From Sequoia sempervirens (Eukaryota; Streptophyta; Pinopsida; Cupressales; Cupressaceae): DNA of 64,000 nt. Shown piece by piece: positions 10,601 to 21,479 of the stretch (position 1 is the stretch's first letter; the number at the start of each line of letters is the position of its first letter). The stretch covers positions 1-64,000 of the forward strand of contig VDFB02114987.1 of the NCBI GenBank assembly GCA_007258455.2. The letters run 5' to 3'. The position numbers and the translations under genes were made by a program. The notes under the pieces were generated by a model. The model was given only the letters and a program-made list of their open reading frames with translations. It made no database searches and was not told the origin of the DNA.

Positions 10601-12180
10601 TTTTGAATTTGGTAAAAACTTCAGACTTCCTTTTGAGCATATAAATCCACACCTTTCGAGTACAATCATTAATAAAAGTGACGAAATAATTTGCTCCTCC
10701 ATAAGAGGTTACCTCTGTAGGACTGAACACATTCGAGTGCACAAACTCCAAAGGCCTTGTCTTTTTGCCATGTTTGGTCTTCAAAAAACTAATTTACCTT
10801 TGTTTTCCATAGAGACAATGCTCACATAGGTCCAAATCCATAGGTTTCAACCCCAAAAGATGATCCCTTTTGAGCAAGATTTTGAGTCCCTTCTTGCTCA
10901 TGTGCCTAAGCCTTTTATGCCATAGTTCCACTTCATTGTCCACAGATGTCATCGCAGCTCCCACTTTAGCGAGACTATCTAGCACATATAAAGTGCCCAA
11001 TTCGCTCCCTCTTGCAACTACTAGTGCCCCTTTGGTCACCTTCCAAGAGTTTGAAGAAAAGGTGATGCCACATCCTTGAGCATCAAATTGTCTAGCAAAA
11101 ATCAGATTCCTTTTCAATTCTAGAACATGTCTTACATCGTGCGATACCTATTTATTTCCATTCTTCAACTTCAACATCACGTCACCTTTGCCCATGATAT
11201 CACATGCCTTGTTATCACCAAGATATACTTTGCCGAATTTTCCTTCTTGATAATTTTGGAAGGCTTCTTGACATGAAGTTGTGTGGAATGATGAACCGGA
11301 ATCCAACACCCATGAATCAACTGTAACATCACTTGTTGACAAGACTAAAACACCTTCATCTTTTTCATATGTGGTGTTAACTTTGCTGTCCTTTGATTGA
11401 TTCTGCACCTTTTTATATGACCAACAATTCTTTTTCGTATGACCTTCTTTACCACAAAACCAACAACCTCCATTTCTGCCCCTAGACATTGATCTTCTCG
11501 CAGATTTTGATCTCCTTCTATGGTTATTTCTGCCTCTTTCTTGATGTCTACCTCTATTACCAAAAATCAAGGCATCACCAAATGCGGTTCCTTGATTCTT
11601 CCTTTGCATATCTTTGCTAAGAAGAGTTCCAACAACATCATCAAATTTGAGTTTAGTTTTTCCGGATACGGAGGTGCTGATCGCCATCACTACTCCTTCT
11701 CAACTATTCGGAAGAGAACACAATAATAGGATGGCTTTGATTTCGTCATCCAAATTAATGTTTACCGAAATCAATTGGCTGATTAGAGTGTTGAATTCAT
11801 TCAAGTGATTTGACACGATGCCTCCTTCATTTTTAGATTATACAATTTTTTCATAAGATAAACTTTGTTTGAAGTTGAGGCCATCTCGTACATATCAGTG
11901 TGTTTGTCCCACAATTCTTCGAGGTCTTTTTTGTTGTGACGTTCAAGAGAGCATTGTTGGATAGTGATAGAATAATTGTTGCTCTCGCTTTCTTTTCTAA
12001 TCTCTCCCACTCCTAATCAACCATCGTAGCTGGCTTCTTCGCTTTTCCTTCCAGTGTGAGTGAGAGATTTCCTCTAATCAACAATGACTCCATCTGCACC
12101 TTCCACAATCCGAAATTCTGCCCAGAGAACTTCTCTATTTTCCATTTATCTGCTTCTTCCATTTTCCTTGGAAATTATCA
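7700..12180 (-). pseudogene. Copia gag-pol polyprotein, broken by frameshifts and stops
   Basis: Pieces in order on the minus strand: gag (about 12150-11400) with a CCHC knuckle CWFCGKEGHTKKNC near 11450; protease with WVLDSGSSFH near 11290; the pre-integrase HxxxH-type region (LWHKRLRH, near 10920) with CEHC near 10815; and the integrase core (about 10780-10570), containing FVHSNVF where DLxGP is usual. An integrase C-terminal piece with CVFVGY lies at 10194-9988, then a Pro/Gln-rich linker around 9900-9300. Reverse transcriptase (LDVKTAFLHGDIEEELYM) spans 8904-8584 and beyond, and an RNase H piece (LRYLKGTLDY) about 8040-7790. Several frames are needed to follow it. The catalytic integrase Asp appears changed to Asn (HSN for HSD), and the usual GLKQAPR is altered. 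It is not functional. The gag and linker style resemble the Tork lineage, which is inferred. Confidence 0.88.
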
Positions 12181-12207
12181 CAATTTCTTGATCAGCTACT
12201 TCATCGA

Positions 12208-12219
12208 GCTCTGATACCA
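12208..12219 (-). promoter_or_regulatory. Primer binding site, initiator Met-tRNA type
   Basis: On the minus strand it reads TGGTATCAGAGC, two bases inside the 5' LTR. This is the classic plant copia primer site complementary to the 3' end of initiator Met-tRNA. Confidence 0.9.
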
Positions 12220-12221
12220 AT

Positions 12222-12526
12222 TGTTGAATAATTTATTGCAGATTAAATGAAACAAGATTGTAGAAAATAAAACTCAGAAAAAGAGATAATTCACAAACAC
12301 GAAAACACATAGATTTATAGTGGTTCACCAATTTGGCAATTTCCACTTTGAAGCAAGGGAAATACTTGTATTAATCTGTTTTTGAATTACATACAGCAGC
12401 ATAACATCAGCAATAATTAATTACAATTACATTATCCCTTTTGGATAAGTCATCGAATGAGAATGTGAAAGGGAAAAATGGAATGGAGGGAAAATAAGGC
12501 TGACAGTTGGGCTTCAATATCCAACA
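12222..12526 (-). repeat. 5' LTR of the minus-strand copia
   Basis: 305 bp, starting TGTTGGATATTGAAG and ending TTCAACA on the element's strand. It is nearly identical to the split 3' LTR (scattered substitutions), implying a moderately old insertion. Confidence 0.88.
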
Positions 12527-14044
12527 CTATTAGTGATAGTTGCAGCCCAAGTCTGACTTAAAGTATCATTATTAGTTTATTTGCTCAAAGCACTAATTTA
12601 TTGGTTACATACTACGTTGCTGAATTTGTGGGTTTTGCTAGCAGATTTGGGTTTGGTTCAAAGTAGATTTATGATTTGGATCAATTCGTCTATAAATTTG
12701 CATGAGAGGTAGGATATGGATTGTGGGTTCATCCCAAATGAACCTAGGTGAATTTGGATAAAACCCAGTAGAGCTTGTTGCTATCCAAAATGAACATGTG
12801 CATGTAAGCAGTTTTGTTAATTTAATTTAATTTATTTTTATAATTATTAGAATGAATAGGACATAGTTGCAAACTTAATTGGGCCCAGATACCAATTTTA
12901 CTTCTTAAAACCCTTCCTGTGCTGGCTGAAATGTATGTGCCCTATGAGTTTGAAAAGAATGGAGAATGTTGTTTGCAGAAATGTCATGCTCTTTAATCTG
13001 CTATCGTTGTTCTCTACATTGTCGAATCGCTCCATTTCCCCTACGATTTCCAGTATGAAACGTCTCGGAATTGAAAAAAAACACGAATCGCCTATGGGTA
13101 CACACAGGGTTTGATTGTTTTGCTGATAAAACATATCCATGAACAATGTTCTTATTCTGGTCATTTTAAGGCGTGATGTGGCCAATCCAAACTGATTTTG
13201 GACCGTTTCAAGCTTGATTTGATCTTGAAAAACAAAAAAAAACCTAAAAACTAAAAACTAAAATGCAACTGTGCGTCATTATTCTCTTCTATTTTTCTTT
13301 CCGCCATTGACGTGAGTGTGATCAGGGTGCAAAAAGTTGTAGAAGGGGAGGGCACAAAAGGTTGCAGAATAGGGCGCAACAGAGAGAGACGGGTTTTGCA
13401 CTAGGGCGCGTGCATGAAGTATTCGAGGTACTTGCATTTGTCTTTTATTTCCACGATTTTTTAAACCTAGGTTTTCACCTTCATTTTTTTATGTAAACCT
13501 AGTTTGGGATTTTTAAAATATTTTAATTTATTGATTAAAAATAAATAAAAAAATACCACATTTATAATATAGATTATGTATTAATATATATAAATAAATT
13601 AATAATAAATGTATTGAATTTTATATTATGTTTCAAAATTTGAAATGTGTTAAATTGTATATATAAATAAATATATTATGTTAATTTATTTATATATATT
13701 AATGTACTAATCTATATCAATATATAATTTATTAAATTATTTTTTATATAAATTATATATTAATATATAAATAAATTAATAATAAATGACAAAATGTATT
13801 CAATTGTATATTAGAAATTTCAAATTATAAATGTATAATTAATATATTTATATTAAACTAAATATTTCATTGTTTTATTAATTTCTAAAATAATAATTAT
13901 AAATACATTAAAAATTTAATTATTATAATTTAAATTAATTTTTATGTTTCATTGTTTTATAATTTAATTAATTTTAGTAAAATATTAATTATGCATGTAA
14001 CATACATTAATTATTGTAATTAATTTATATGTTTCATGATGTTA
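12527..14044. other. Unassigned flanking DNA with an AT-rich block
   Basis: No coding sequence is convincing. From about 13490 to 14040 the sequence is almost entirely A and T with recurrent ATATAAATAAATTAATAA-like phrases. That block is low-complexity, and the SINE inserted at its right edge. Confidence 0.5.
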
Positions 14045-14249
14045 ATTTTTTTTTTGTTGCCATAGGGGTATCCTCGCGACCCACCCAGCCCAACATCCAA
14101 GGGGCGAGCTGAGGCGAGACTAATCTCTTACAGGTGGGCATGACAGCCCACAAGTCAGTCCACTGGTTAAGCCCAGAAGCAGGAGTCGAACCCGAAACCT
14201 ATGGGGAGCAAACCCATGGCCCAAGCCAACTCCGCTACCCGTGCGGGCT
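14045..14249 (-). mobile_element. tRNA-derived SINE
   Basis: Read on the minus strand it begins AGCCCGCACGGG, carries box A TAGCGGAGTTGG (14226-14237) and box B GGGTTCGACTCC (14182-14193), then ~130 bases of tRNA-unrelated body, and ends in an A run (T run on the plus strand near 14045-14055). Both sides carry near-identical copies of ATGTTTCATRATGTTA (about 14030-14045 and 14250-14265), a target-site duplication of the length LINE machinery produces. Boxes A and B would drive RNA polymerase III. It encodes no protein. Confidence 0.85.
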
Positions 14250-14447
14250 ATGTTTCATAATGTTATTAATTTCAAAAATATTAAAACATTAATTATTATA
14301 ATGTTATTAATAAAAAATAATGTTTAGATGTTATTAATTAGTTATTTAAGTTTTAACTTTTAAGCTTAATTTGTCTTTCAAACTTTTCTTTACAAATTGT
14401 AGGCTTGTGGCACATAGAGAAACTATTAGTCTATTACTAAAAATACC

Positions 14448-16990
14448 ATGGCAGCTAGTTTTGGTTCCTTGTTAAACTCTCATTCAACATTGTCTGGCTT
14501 CACCGCTATGGAGGCATGTAGAAATGGTAGAGCAGATTCCAGGTGGGGGGAACATGTTTAGATATGTTCCGGGTGTGATAAGCGGTATACTAGTTCCAAT
14601 AGTCAGGTGAAAGGGCATTTGTGTGTAATTCTTGGGAAGGGAATTAGAGCCTGTCTAGGAAAAAATGGTATACCTATACCACCTTCTAAGCTAGCATAAT
14701 ACACTAAGAAGCAAGAGGAAGTAGGTGCAAGGGTTGAAAATAGAATGGGGCATCCATTGAGTACATGAAGGGGCTCACGGAGGCCACCTACTTCTTCATC
14801 TCACACACATAGTGTTGACCTTGATATTGTAGTAGAAAGCCATCCTTTTTTGTGTAGAAATGAAAATAAGGCTACTATTTTGAAGAGAGCAAAGGGACCA
14901 TTGGAGAGGGATTTTAATAATGATGCTAGAGATATTGCTGACCAAACCATTGCAAGATGCCTCTATGCAAATGGTTTTTCTTTCAACGTTGTTCGATCAC
15001 CCTATTGGCAAGACATGGTAAGAAAAATAAATGAAGCTCCAAAGGGATACACAATCCCAAGTTATGAGAAGGTGCCTAGCACTTTATTGTCAAGGCAGGT
15101 CAAACACATAGAAGATTCATTATCTCCCATCAAGGCCTCATGGAAAGAAACAGGCATGTCTATTATTTTCAATGGATGGGAGGATGTGAAAATTAGACCA
15201 TTAATAAATGTGATTGCAATGTGCCCTAAAGGGGCAATGTTTCTAAAAGTTGTGGATTTGTGATGTTCAACCCTGATTTTTTGTTGTTGTTGTTGTTGTT
15301 ATAGAACTAGACAGAGATGTAGTATGTGCTTGTTTCAAGTCCCATTCAACATGTTTGTGGCATTCATTGAAATCATAGCATAGAAAGAGAATAAACATAT
15401 ATTTTGCATCATATCATATTAAACCCATTACAAATCATATTGGCATCAAACAATAACTAAAATCAAACTTAAGAAAAGTTGTATCAGACCTGGTCAGTCA
15501 TTAAAAGTACAATTTCCAGTCATTCATTGAGCAGAAATGCATACAAACTCCTCATGGAGAGCATCAAATGCAAGTGCCATAAAACCCCAACCTGATCCTT
15601 AACATTACCATCAATTCTACCAACCAAAAATCCCCCTTTGAAGCTGTTTGCAGGCCACTGTAAGTGCTCATCAGATTTCAGTCACTGGAGACCAAATCCC
15701 AAGGAAGGGCACAATTCCTAGAAGGGCAATCTGCCTTGAAAATTCAAATCTTCACCAAACAATGCAAATGAGTACTCTAAATGGGGTGCTCAGCAAAGAG
15801 GAATCCATAGGATCATTACCCAGAATGATATTGCTTCCACAAACGGAGTTATGAACAATTTTGCGTTTCCAGCTACTTAGAAAATATGCATTACCAGAAC
15901 TCAGAACTCTTATATCAGACCTTTGAAAGCGAATTTAAACATCTCCAATCACACTCCAAAATGGAACAAATACACACCAAGCCAAAATCTTCAAACCCAA
16001 CTCAAAATATTGAGAATATCTTCATTATATCAATGCCAAAATGCTCAACCATCAAGCCAAAATCACTATAAATCTTCAATCCAAGTGCCAACCAGCTAGG
16101 GTCGGTCTTTCACCACCGAAACCAGCAACTAGAGATGAGGGTTTTTCGTCCTCAACCAGCAGTGTATGAATTTTGGAAACAATCCAACAGAGTCTCCCTA
16201 TGTTGTCAAAGTTTGCAAACCCAAATGAGAGCTCCAAAAGGAATAAATAGAGAAAGAGGGCGAAATTAGGGAAACACAATTCAAATTCTCCTTTTCCCTC
16301 CAAAAGCCACACCCCTTTCTAGCTCTACAAAGTTTAACTTTAAACTTAATCTTTTGAATAATTCTCCTTACTAGGTGTCACATGAAATAACATTGGCCCC
16401 TTTTTTAAAACAATGCTACTTGACTAGGCCAAGGGGCCTCTTATGACCCATGCCCTCCTCACTAAGATAGCAACATTATAAACTTAAGTGGCAAATAAAC
16501 AAGTATTAATCCCGACCACAAAAAGAACTCACCACTGCCAAAAATAGAAAACTTTGCATTGAGCTACTGGATGAATGGAGCCAAGACCAGATACTAAAAA
16601 TAGCACTTACTAAAAATAGTGAGTTAAGTTACCAAACTAGCCCAAACGAAGCTCAACTAGAGCTTAATGAAAATTTGTAAGTTACTAAAAAATAGTTGTC
16701 ACCACTGGAAAAAACCTAGAAAAAACCCAAAAAACTCCTCTCAGGTGGCCAAGTCCCCTAACCAAATCCACTTAGCCTACGAGAATTGGAATAGGCTAAT
16801 AGAAACTCAAACTAGCTATTAGCAAGAAGGGGACATAACAAGATTGTGATGGTAGGTGAAGGATGCACAATTTATTGCTGACATCCTTATACAATGCATT
16901 AATGAAGTGGGTCCTCAAAATATTGTCCAAGTTATAATGAACAATACAAAGAATTGTAGAGCTGCCAATATGTTAGTTGAGACATGATTC
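14448..16990 (+). pseudogene. hAT-type transposase (BED finger plus DUF659-like), split by a solo LTR
   Basis: The frame starts at ATG 14448 (MAASFGSLLNSHSTL). A BED-type zinc finger follows (ICSGCDKRYTSSNSQVKGHL, near 14560-14620). Three in-frame stops lie before 14850, then an open stretch to 15263 gives a DUF659-like region: RDIADQTIARCLYANGFSFN, RSPYWQDM and SIIFNGWEDVKIRPLINV. The solo LTR at 15260-16840 interrupts it. Coding resumes after 16845, one base out of frame, with VKDAQFIADILIQCINEVG and NTKNCRAANMLVE, then decays near 16990. No C-terminal hAT dimerisation region is visible. In hAT elements the BED finger binds transposon ends. This copy is dead from stops, a frameshift, the insertion and truncation. 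Confidence 0.85.
15260..16840 (-). repeat. Family A solo LTR inside the hAT gene
   Basis: On the minus strand it starts TGTTATGTCCCCTTCTTG at 16840 and ends CATCACA at 15260. GGATT (15255-15259) and AGATT (16841-16845) flank it, a 5-bp duplication with one change. Removing it restores hAT coding sequence. It carries the family's inverted phrases: cgtaggctaa-type sequence near 16775 and a hairpin at about 16606-16625 (CTTACTAAAAATAGTGAG). Plus-strand 15283-15300 is a (TTG)n run. No interior remains, as expected after recombination between two LTRs. Confidence 0.85.
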
Positions 16991-17078
16991 TCACATATAT
17001 TTTGAAAAAAAATAAATTTGCAAGTTAGATACATTAATAAATTAATAGTTTAAAAATTAAATAATAAAATTGGAAATT

Positions 17079-18502
17079 TCCTTACCTCATTGTGACCACC
17101 AATCATCATCAAGGATTCTTTGTTTCACACTTCTTCCTTCTGGTGTGCTCGCCTCTAACCATCTACCCTACTCTGAATTAACCACCATAAATTGCAAAGC
17201 CTCTTGGACCTTAAGCATCCTTTCTTGCAAAAAGAAGTAGTTGTCATATCTAGCATCCACGGGCTTGAGAAATTCCTTCCTCAAAAAATTCCTGAATAAA
17301 GCAAGTGAAGTATGATGGTTGCAAATGAACATCTGCACATCTGTAGCCTCTGACACCATTACCTTCACCCAATCTATCTTCCCAATTGTCTTCAAGATAT
17401 TGTTCAATTCTTGAACACAACATGGGGTCCAAAAAGTGTGCTTATAAGCACCCTTTCCCTCCACCATCAAGCCAACTAACTCACACATACAGGATGAATT
17501 GGTCACTACCTATACAAAATTAGAGGCTCTAACCTCTTCTATGGCATCTTTCAAAATTTGAAATTGGAAGTTTGCATCCTTCCTTTTCCTTGAACAATCG
17601 ATAGCTCTAAGAAAATAAGAGCTAGTTGAACTTGTGACAATAATATTGATGAGTGGCCGATGTTTGATATCGGTCCACCCATCCCTAATGATGAAGCATC
17701 CATCCCTTATCCAAGTTTGTCTCATCTCTTCCATCAACACACTCACCTTGGAATATTCTCTATCAAGGAGGGTGGTGTGTAGCTTATGTTCTTCAGGTGG
17801 GACAAATGAGGGACCAACAACTATGACATCTTTGAACATTTTTTTAAAATATGGTGAATGTGCCACATGAAATGGCATGGCATGTGCATGAAAAAATGTA
17901 GCAATCGAAGAATCAACCACATCTCATGATTCTATTTTAAACATATTTGCAACGCTATTAGTTGTCTTTTTTCCCCTAATAGAAGTAGAACCCTCCACCT
18001 CTTGAATCCAACATCCACAGATCCTGTAGGCAATGATATACTAGGCTGCAAACTCTCCAATGGAATTCCTTTATTTCTTGCCTCCCCCCCCATATGCAAT
18101 CTAGTTGCCTCAATCTTCTTAACTGGAGCTATTTTTCCACAACCTTTCACCCGTTGACCGCCTCTCTACAAAAGATGACAATAAACTCTCATATGGCTGC
18201 TCTTATATTCTTTTATGCACAAATGACAATGCCATACTCTACTCCCCCTTGAGTTTTTTTCTTATCCTTATTGACTTGTGGTGCAATTGTAAGAGAGGTT
18301 TCTTGGGGTTAAATGAGCAATTTGCATAGGTTTTGAGGAGTTTAGAACGACATTCCAATGGGTTTGTACTTGTTGACGCTGCTACACTCGCACTCCTTGA
18401 AGAGCCCCCAATGGCTGCCATACTTCTATGACTTCTAGGTCTACTTATTTCTTGCATTTGAGCTTCAATCTCCTCGCTATCACTACACTCACTGCTGCTC
18501 AT
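17079..18502 (-). pseudogene. Second hAT-type transposase (BED plus DUF659-like), minus strand
   Basis: ATG at 18502 opens MSSSECSDSEEIEAQMQEIS, a Ser-rich leader. A BED-like finger follows near 18230-18170 (HCHLCIKEYKSSHMRVYCHL), with a stop after it. After a further frame change near 17970 a clear DUF659-like stretch runs 17920-17510: SSIATFFHAHAMPFHVAHSP and DGWTDIKHRPLINIIVTSST. It continues at 17506-17168 with FWTPCCVQELNNILK and LRKEFLKPVDARYD, then ends near 17079 with ILDDDWWSQ, followed by GTAAGG, a possible splice donor. Frame changes may be decay or short introns. The two hAT relics point toward each other and share the DUF659-like core but are not close copies. Confidence 0.82.
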
Positions 18503-18948
18503 AGTTGTTTTTTGTTAAGAATTTGAAAGAGAGCTGCAAGTTCAAATAAAAGAAAAAATAAACTCACAATGCCCTCCCTATGTATTAAAAAAATGAAAAA
18601 ACTTTTAAAAATGTGAAACAAATTGAAAAACAAATGTAAGATGAAGAACTTACCTCTAGTGTAGTGGATTGATGCCCTAGTCTCCTCTTTCAACTATTGC
18701 TCTTCTTTTGTTGTCTTTCAACACAAGTTTGCCAATGTCAAAATGAGAGTTTTTTTCTTTTTGGTTGTTTTGATGGATGAATTAGGTTTAATTGTTGTTT
18801 AAAAGGGTGCGAGGGTCCTTGTGGGCCACCCGTACCTTTTTTAAAATTAAAAATGTGTTTTTTTTAAAACTTGACCTAAAACTTGTTGGGTTGTAGGGGA
18901 CAATTAGCTATCCCTGGAATGGTTGAGGGATGTCGGGAGGTCCCGCAG
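18503..18948. other. Non-coding spacer ending in a dispersed repeat
   Basis: 18503-18880 contains no gene that I can support. 18885-18945 (ggacaattagctatccc, ggttgagggatg, ggaggtcccg) resembles 29388-29440, so it is a copy of a dispersed repeat that was probably interrupted by the LTR that follows. Confidence 0.45.
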
Positions 18949-19430
18949 ACGTTACATCATCCATTGCAAATAACTATTAATTTTTGCTTCTTCGCTCGCT
19001 TGTCGTTGTCTCTCTTTTCTACTGTCTATATTCCCGGGATTGTACCCGTCTGTGAGCTTAAATGTAAGATTTTGGCTAAGTCTGAAAATTAGGGTTTTGA
19101 ATCTTTTCGGCCAAATTGAGGTCGAATGAGGTGAATAAATTGCAAATTGAGCTTAACATTGTTGTCAGCATGTTTCCAACAGGCTTTTAGCAAATTTTCA
19201 TCCGATTCTGAGGTACTTACTATTTTTAGTAAGTGCACAATTACAGGCGATTCGTTCAGATTCTTGAAATTCCGACAGTTACACGACACTCTAAACGGAC
19301 AACTTGCTATTTTAGCGATCCCCGCCGAGGAATTTGCGGCTTAGAGGCTGATTTTTCAATGCATGTCGAGATTCTTTGTGGTTTTTCGAGACCTTCGCAG
19401 TGATATGACATGCAAAGCGAGAAAAATCGG

Positions 19431-19492
19431 GTAAGTAAGGTGAATTTGTGTTATGAAGTGTTCTAATACTCTTCTCCTCGCTTGTTTTGCAG
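19431..19492 (+). other. Intron-like segment in the family B LTR (62 nt)
   Basis: GTAAGTAAG at the 5' end, TTCTAAT branch-like motif, pyrimidine tract and TTTTGCAG at the 3' end. The same arrangement is at 41670-41732; in the copy near 48793-48854 the acceptor reads GCCG. Splicing is inferred only from the consensus. Confidence 0.45.
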
Positions 19493-20017
19493 GAGGAACG
19501 TCGAGGCCAGAGCACGATGTTTGGAGGTGGTGAAGCACGATGATATTACGACCTTCGGAGGAAGATAAAGTTTTGAAGGAAAGTTGCAAGAAATGGCTAA
19601 GTGTTGGAGTTTCTCCTCAAGAATCCAATGTGCACCCATGGCAAGCGGAAATGATCTAGTCCAAGACTGAGAAGTCCTTCAAATTCAAGAATGGAAGTTC
19701 GAGCAAGGGTCAAGGAGAAAATCAAGAGCGGTCGGACTCCAGATTCTACCAAATTCTATTATTCGAGGTGGCAATCTTAAAGTCTCTTTTACCCTCCTCC
19801 AAGCGATCATCAGAATTGGCCGAGTACGAAGATCAAGAACAGTGTGAACGCGTCCGTAGACGGGAATCTTCTAGAAGGGTGGTGGCCATTAATGACGCAT
19901 TTATTACCCCACTCTCCTTTGTGGCGGTTTTTAGGGCAAATCATGTTTAGGGCTGAGGTGGCACGATCTGGGCCATCCAGCCGATTGTAATCTGAGCCGT
20001 CCGTTGGACTTGGCCAG

Positions 20018-20027
20018 CTATATAAAG
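20018..20027 (+). promoter_or_regulatory. TATA box of the family B LTR
   Basis: GCTATATAAAGG, followed by GGGGAGTCCCCCTC. It corresponds to 42158-42170 and 49240-49250 in the longer copies. Confidence 0.6.
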
Positions 20028-20925
20028 GGGGAGTCCCCCTCATTTGTACCTTCAGTAGAGCTTAGCATGAGACAGTAGAATTAGAGTAGAAGTTAGAATA
20101 GAGAAATAACTTAGAAGTAGATTGATAGTGTAGTTGGAGGAGAAGGAAAGTTTTCCTTTGAAAACTTTTGTAAGAAATTGTCGTGTAAAACTTTCATAAT
20201 AAAAGATCTTTCATTGATGGTGAAATTCATCTTTGTTGTGGATAGCTAGCGAGGTTTCTTCATCCCTTCTACTTCAAGTAGCATAAAGTAGAATAAGTTT
20301 CATTTCATGCATGTAGTAGATGTTAGCTGTGAAATGTGGTGTTTGATCTAAGCAACTTCGTCTATCCATACCACTAGTGTATTTGCTGACGGTGAATGCA
20401 CCTTGTGTGGTCAACTGGAAGCGTTTGGGCCTAACTTCAATCACAGTTTGAATGATGGTATGCGTCGTTGTGATGGTATCTTCATGTCAAGTGGTGGTTT
20501 GAACATCTTTAGTCATCTCCCTTGAAGATTGCACCGACTCCGTGGAAGCTGTCCGATGCGAGGCAAAGCGAAGTTCGGTTAGAAGTTTGCTGAAGTTGAG
20601 CCCATATCTCACGCCTTAGAGTAGATTAGAGTCTTCTTAAACCTGCATCATTTCAATTCAGTACTTTTGGTTAGAATAGGAAACCACTTCATAGACAAAT
20701 CTTTCGAAAGCATTTGAATTCCTTTCTCCGCTGCCGAACAATTCCGTAAGTCCCCTTGAAATACCGGAAGCAAACATCGAGCCAAACTGAGCCTATTCAC
20801 TAAAAAGAACCTTGTTTGAACGCACGAACTTTCTTCAATCTTAGCATGCTGAATACTTTGATCAAGAGAGAATAGGAAGCTGTTAAACCTTTATTCTGCT
20901 TGAGGCCGCACGACATCCAGTGTCC

Positions 20926-21479
20926 CTTGGCCATCTCAGGGATGACTAGATGCACTTAGAGGTTTTTCGGGATGTTTTTGAAACATAGCCAATTGTAGGC
21001 GATAAAAGGGGATGTGGGGTGAAATTTCCTAGGCGTCCTTGTGTCCCTGAAACATCCCTTGCAAAAAATAGGGGTACCAAGGCAAGGGATGGGCCCTCGA
21101 GAAGCATTGCATTTTAGAAATTACAATAAGACCTTTTAACTTGTGGACTAAGTATTTCAAATAGGATAACATACTTTGCTATGTTCCACCAAGTTTTCGG
21201 GATGGGGAGACATGTTTTCAAGATGGGTTTTTTTTAGGCCATTTTTGGGGATGTCAAAGGGGACGACTATATAAAAAATAAGGAAATTTCTAATATTCAT
21301 AAGATAACATTGATAACATCATAACAATGATATGAAATTCATCATATTGACATATTCATCACAAAATCTTTGATACACAACAATAGAGTTCACATGAGAG
21401 TCGAATAAATTAATAATAATAAATTTAAAAGCTGGAAAGTATAGAAACCATACATTTTGTTGTAACCAAAATTAATTTT
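20926..21479. repeat. Dispersed gggatg-type repeat and AT-rich spacer
   Basis: 20926-21265 is rich in phrases such as agtgtcccttgg, tcagggatgact, ttcgggatgttttt and ggggatgtcaaaggggacgac, similar in style to 29388-29560. 21280-21479 is AT-rich with no gene. The identity of the repeat is unknown. Confidence 0.4.

Larger units (their letters stand above)
3888..12526 (-). mobile_element. Decayed Ty1/copia retrotransposon, split by a nested element
   Basis: It is read on the minus strand. The 5' LTR is 12222-12526, and the 3' LTR is 7257-7458 continued at 3888-3991. The interrupting element (3992-7251) and its duplicated 5 bp account for the gap; the two 3' LTR parts sum to 306 bp against 305 bp for the 5' LTR. 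A Met-tRNA-type primer site lies at 12208-12219 and a polypurine tract at 7459-7473. Flanks are CTAAT (3883-3887) and CTATT (12527-12531), a 5-bp target duplication with one change. Domain order is gag, protease, integrase, reverse transcriptase, RNase H, as in Ty1/copia. Confidence 0.9.
18949..20925 (+). repeat. Old family B LTR (short, array-less form, ~2 kb)
   Basis: From CATTGCAAAT (about 18962) it aligns with the family B LTR starts at 38161, 45764 and 59495. The closing part from about 19500 (GGAGGAACGTCGAGG) to 20925 aligns with their 3' parts. TATATAAAGGGGGAGTCCCC near 20020 is the core promoter region. The ~2.9-kb middle of the long copies is absent here: the GACATGCAAA cassette (19407-19417) is followed at once by the intron-like segment. 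The first ~40 bases are divergent, no clean target duplication was found, and no primer site follows, so it is an old solo or truncated LTR. Confidence 0.75.

Noticed and set aside
12898..13185. 95-codon minus-strand open stretch
   Set aside because: No recognisable domain, no coding flanks, no repeat copy in the window; consistent with chance.
13490..14040. AT-rich block as a centromeric satellite or origin
   Set aside because: No regular period can be seen; low-complexity AT sequence is enough to explain it.
14182..14237. Possible functional tRNA gene
   Set aside because: A and B boxes are present but the acceptor and anticodon stems do not close, and the unit has a SINE body, A tail and target duplications.
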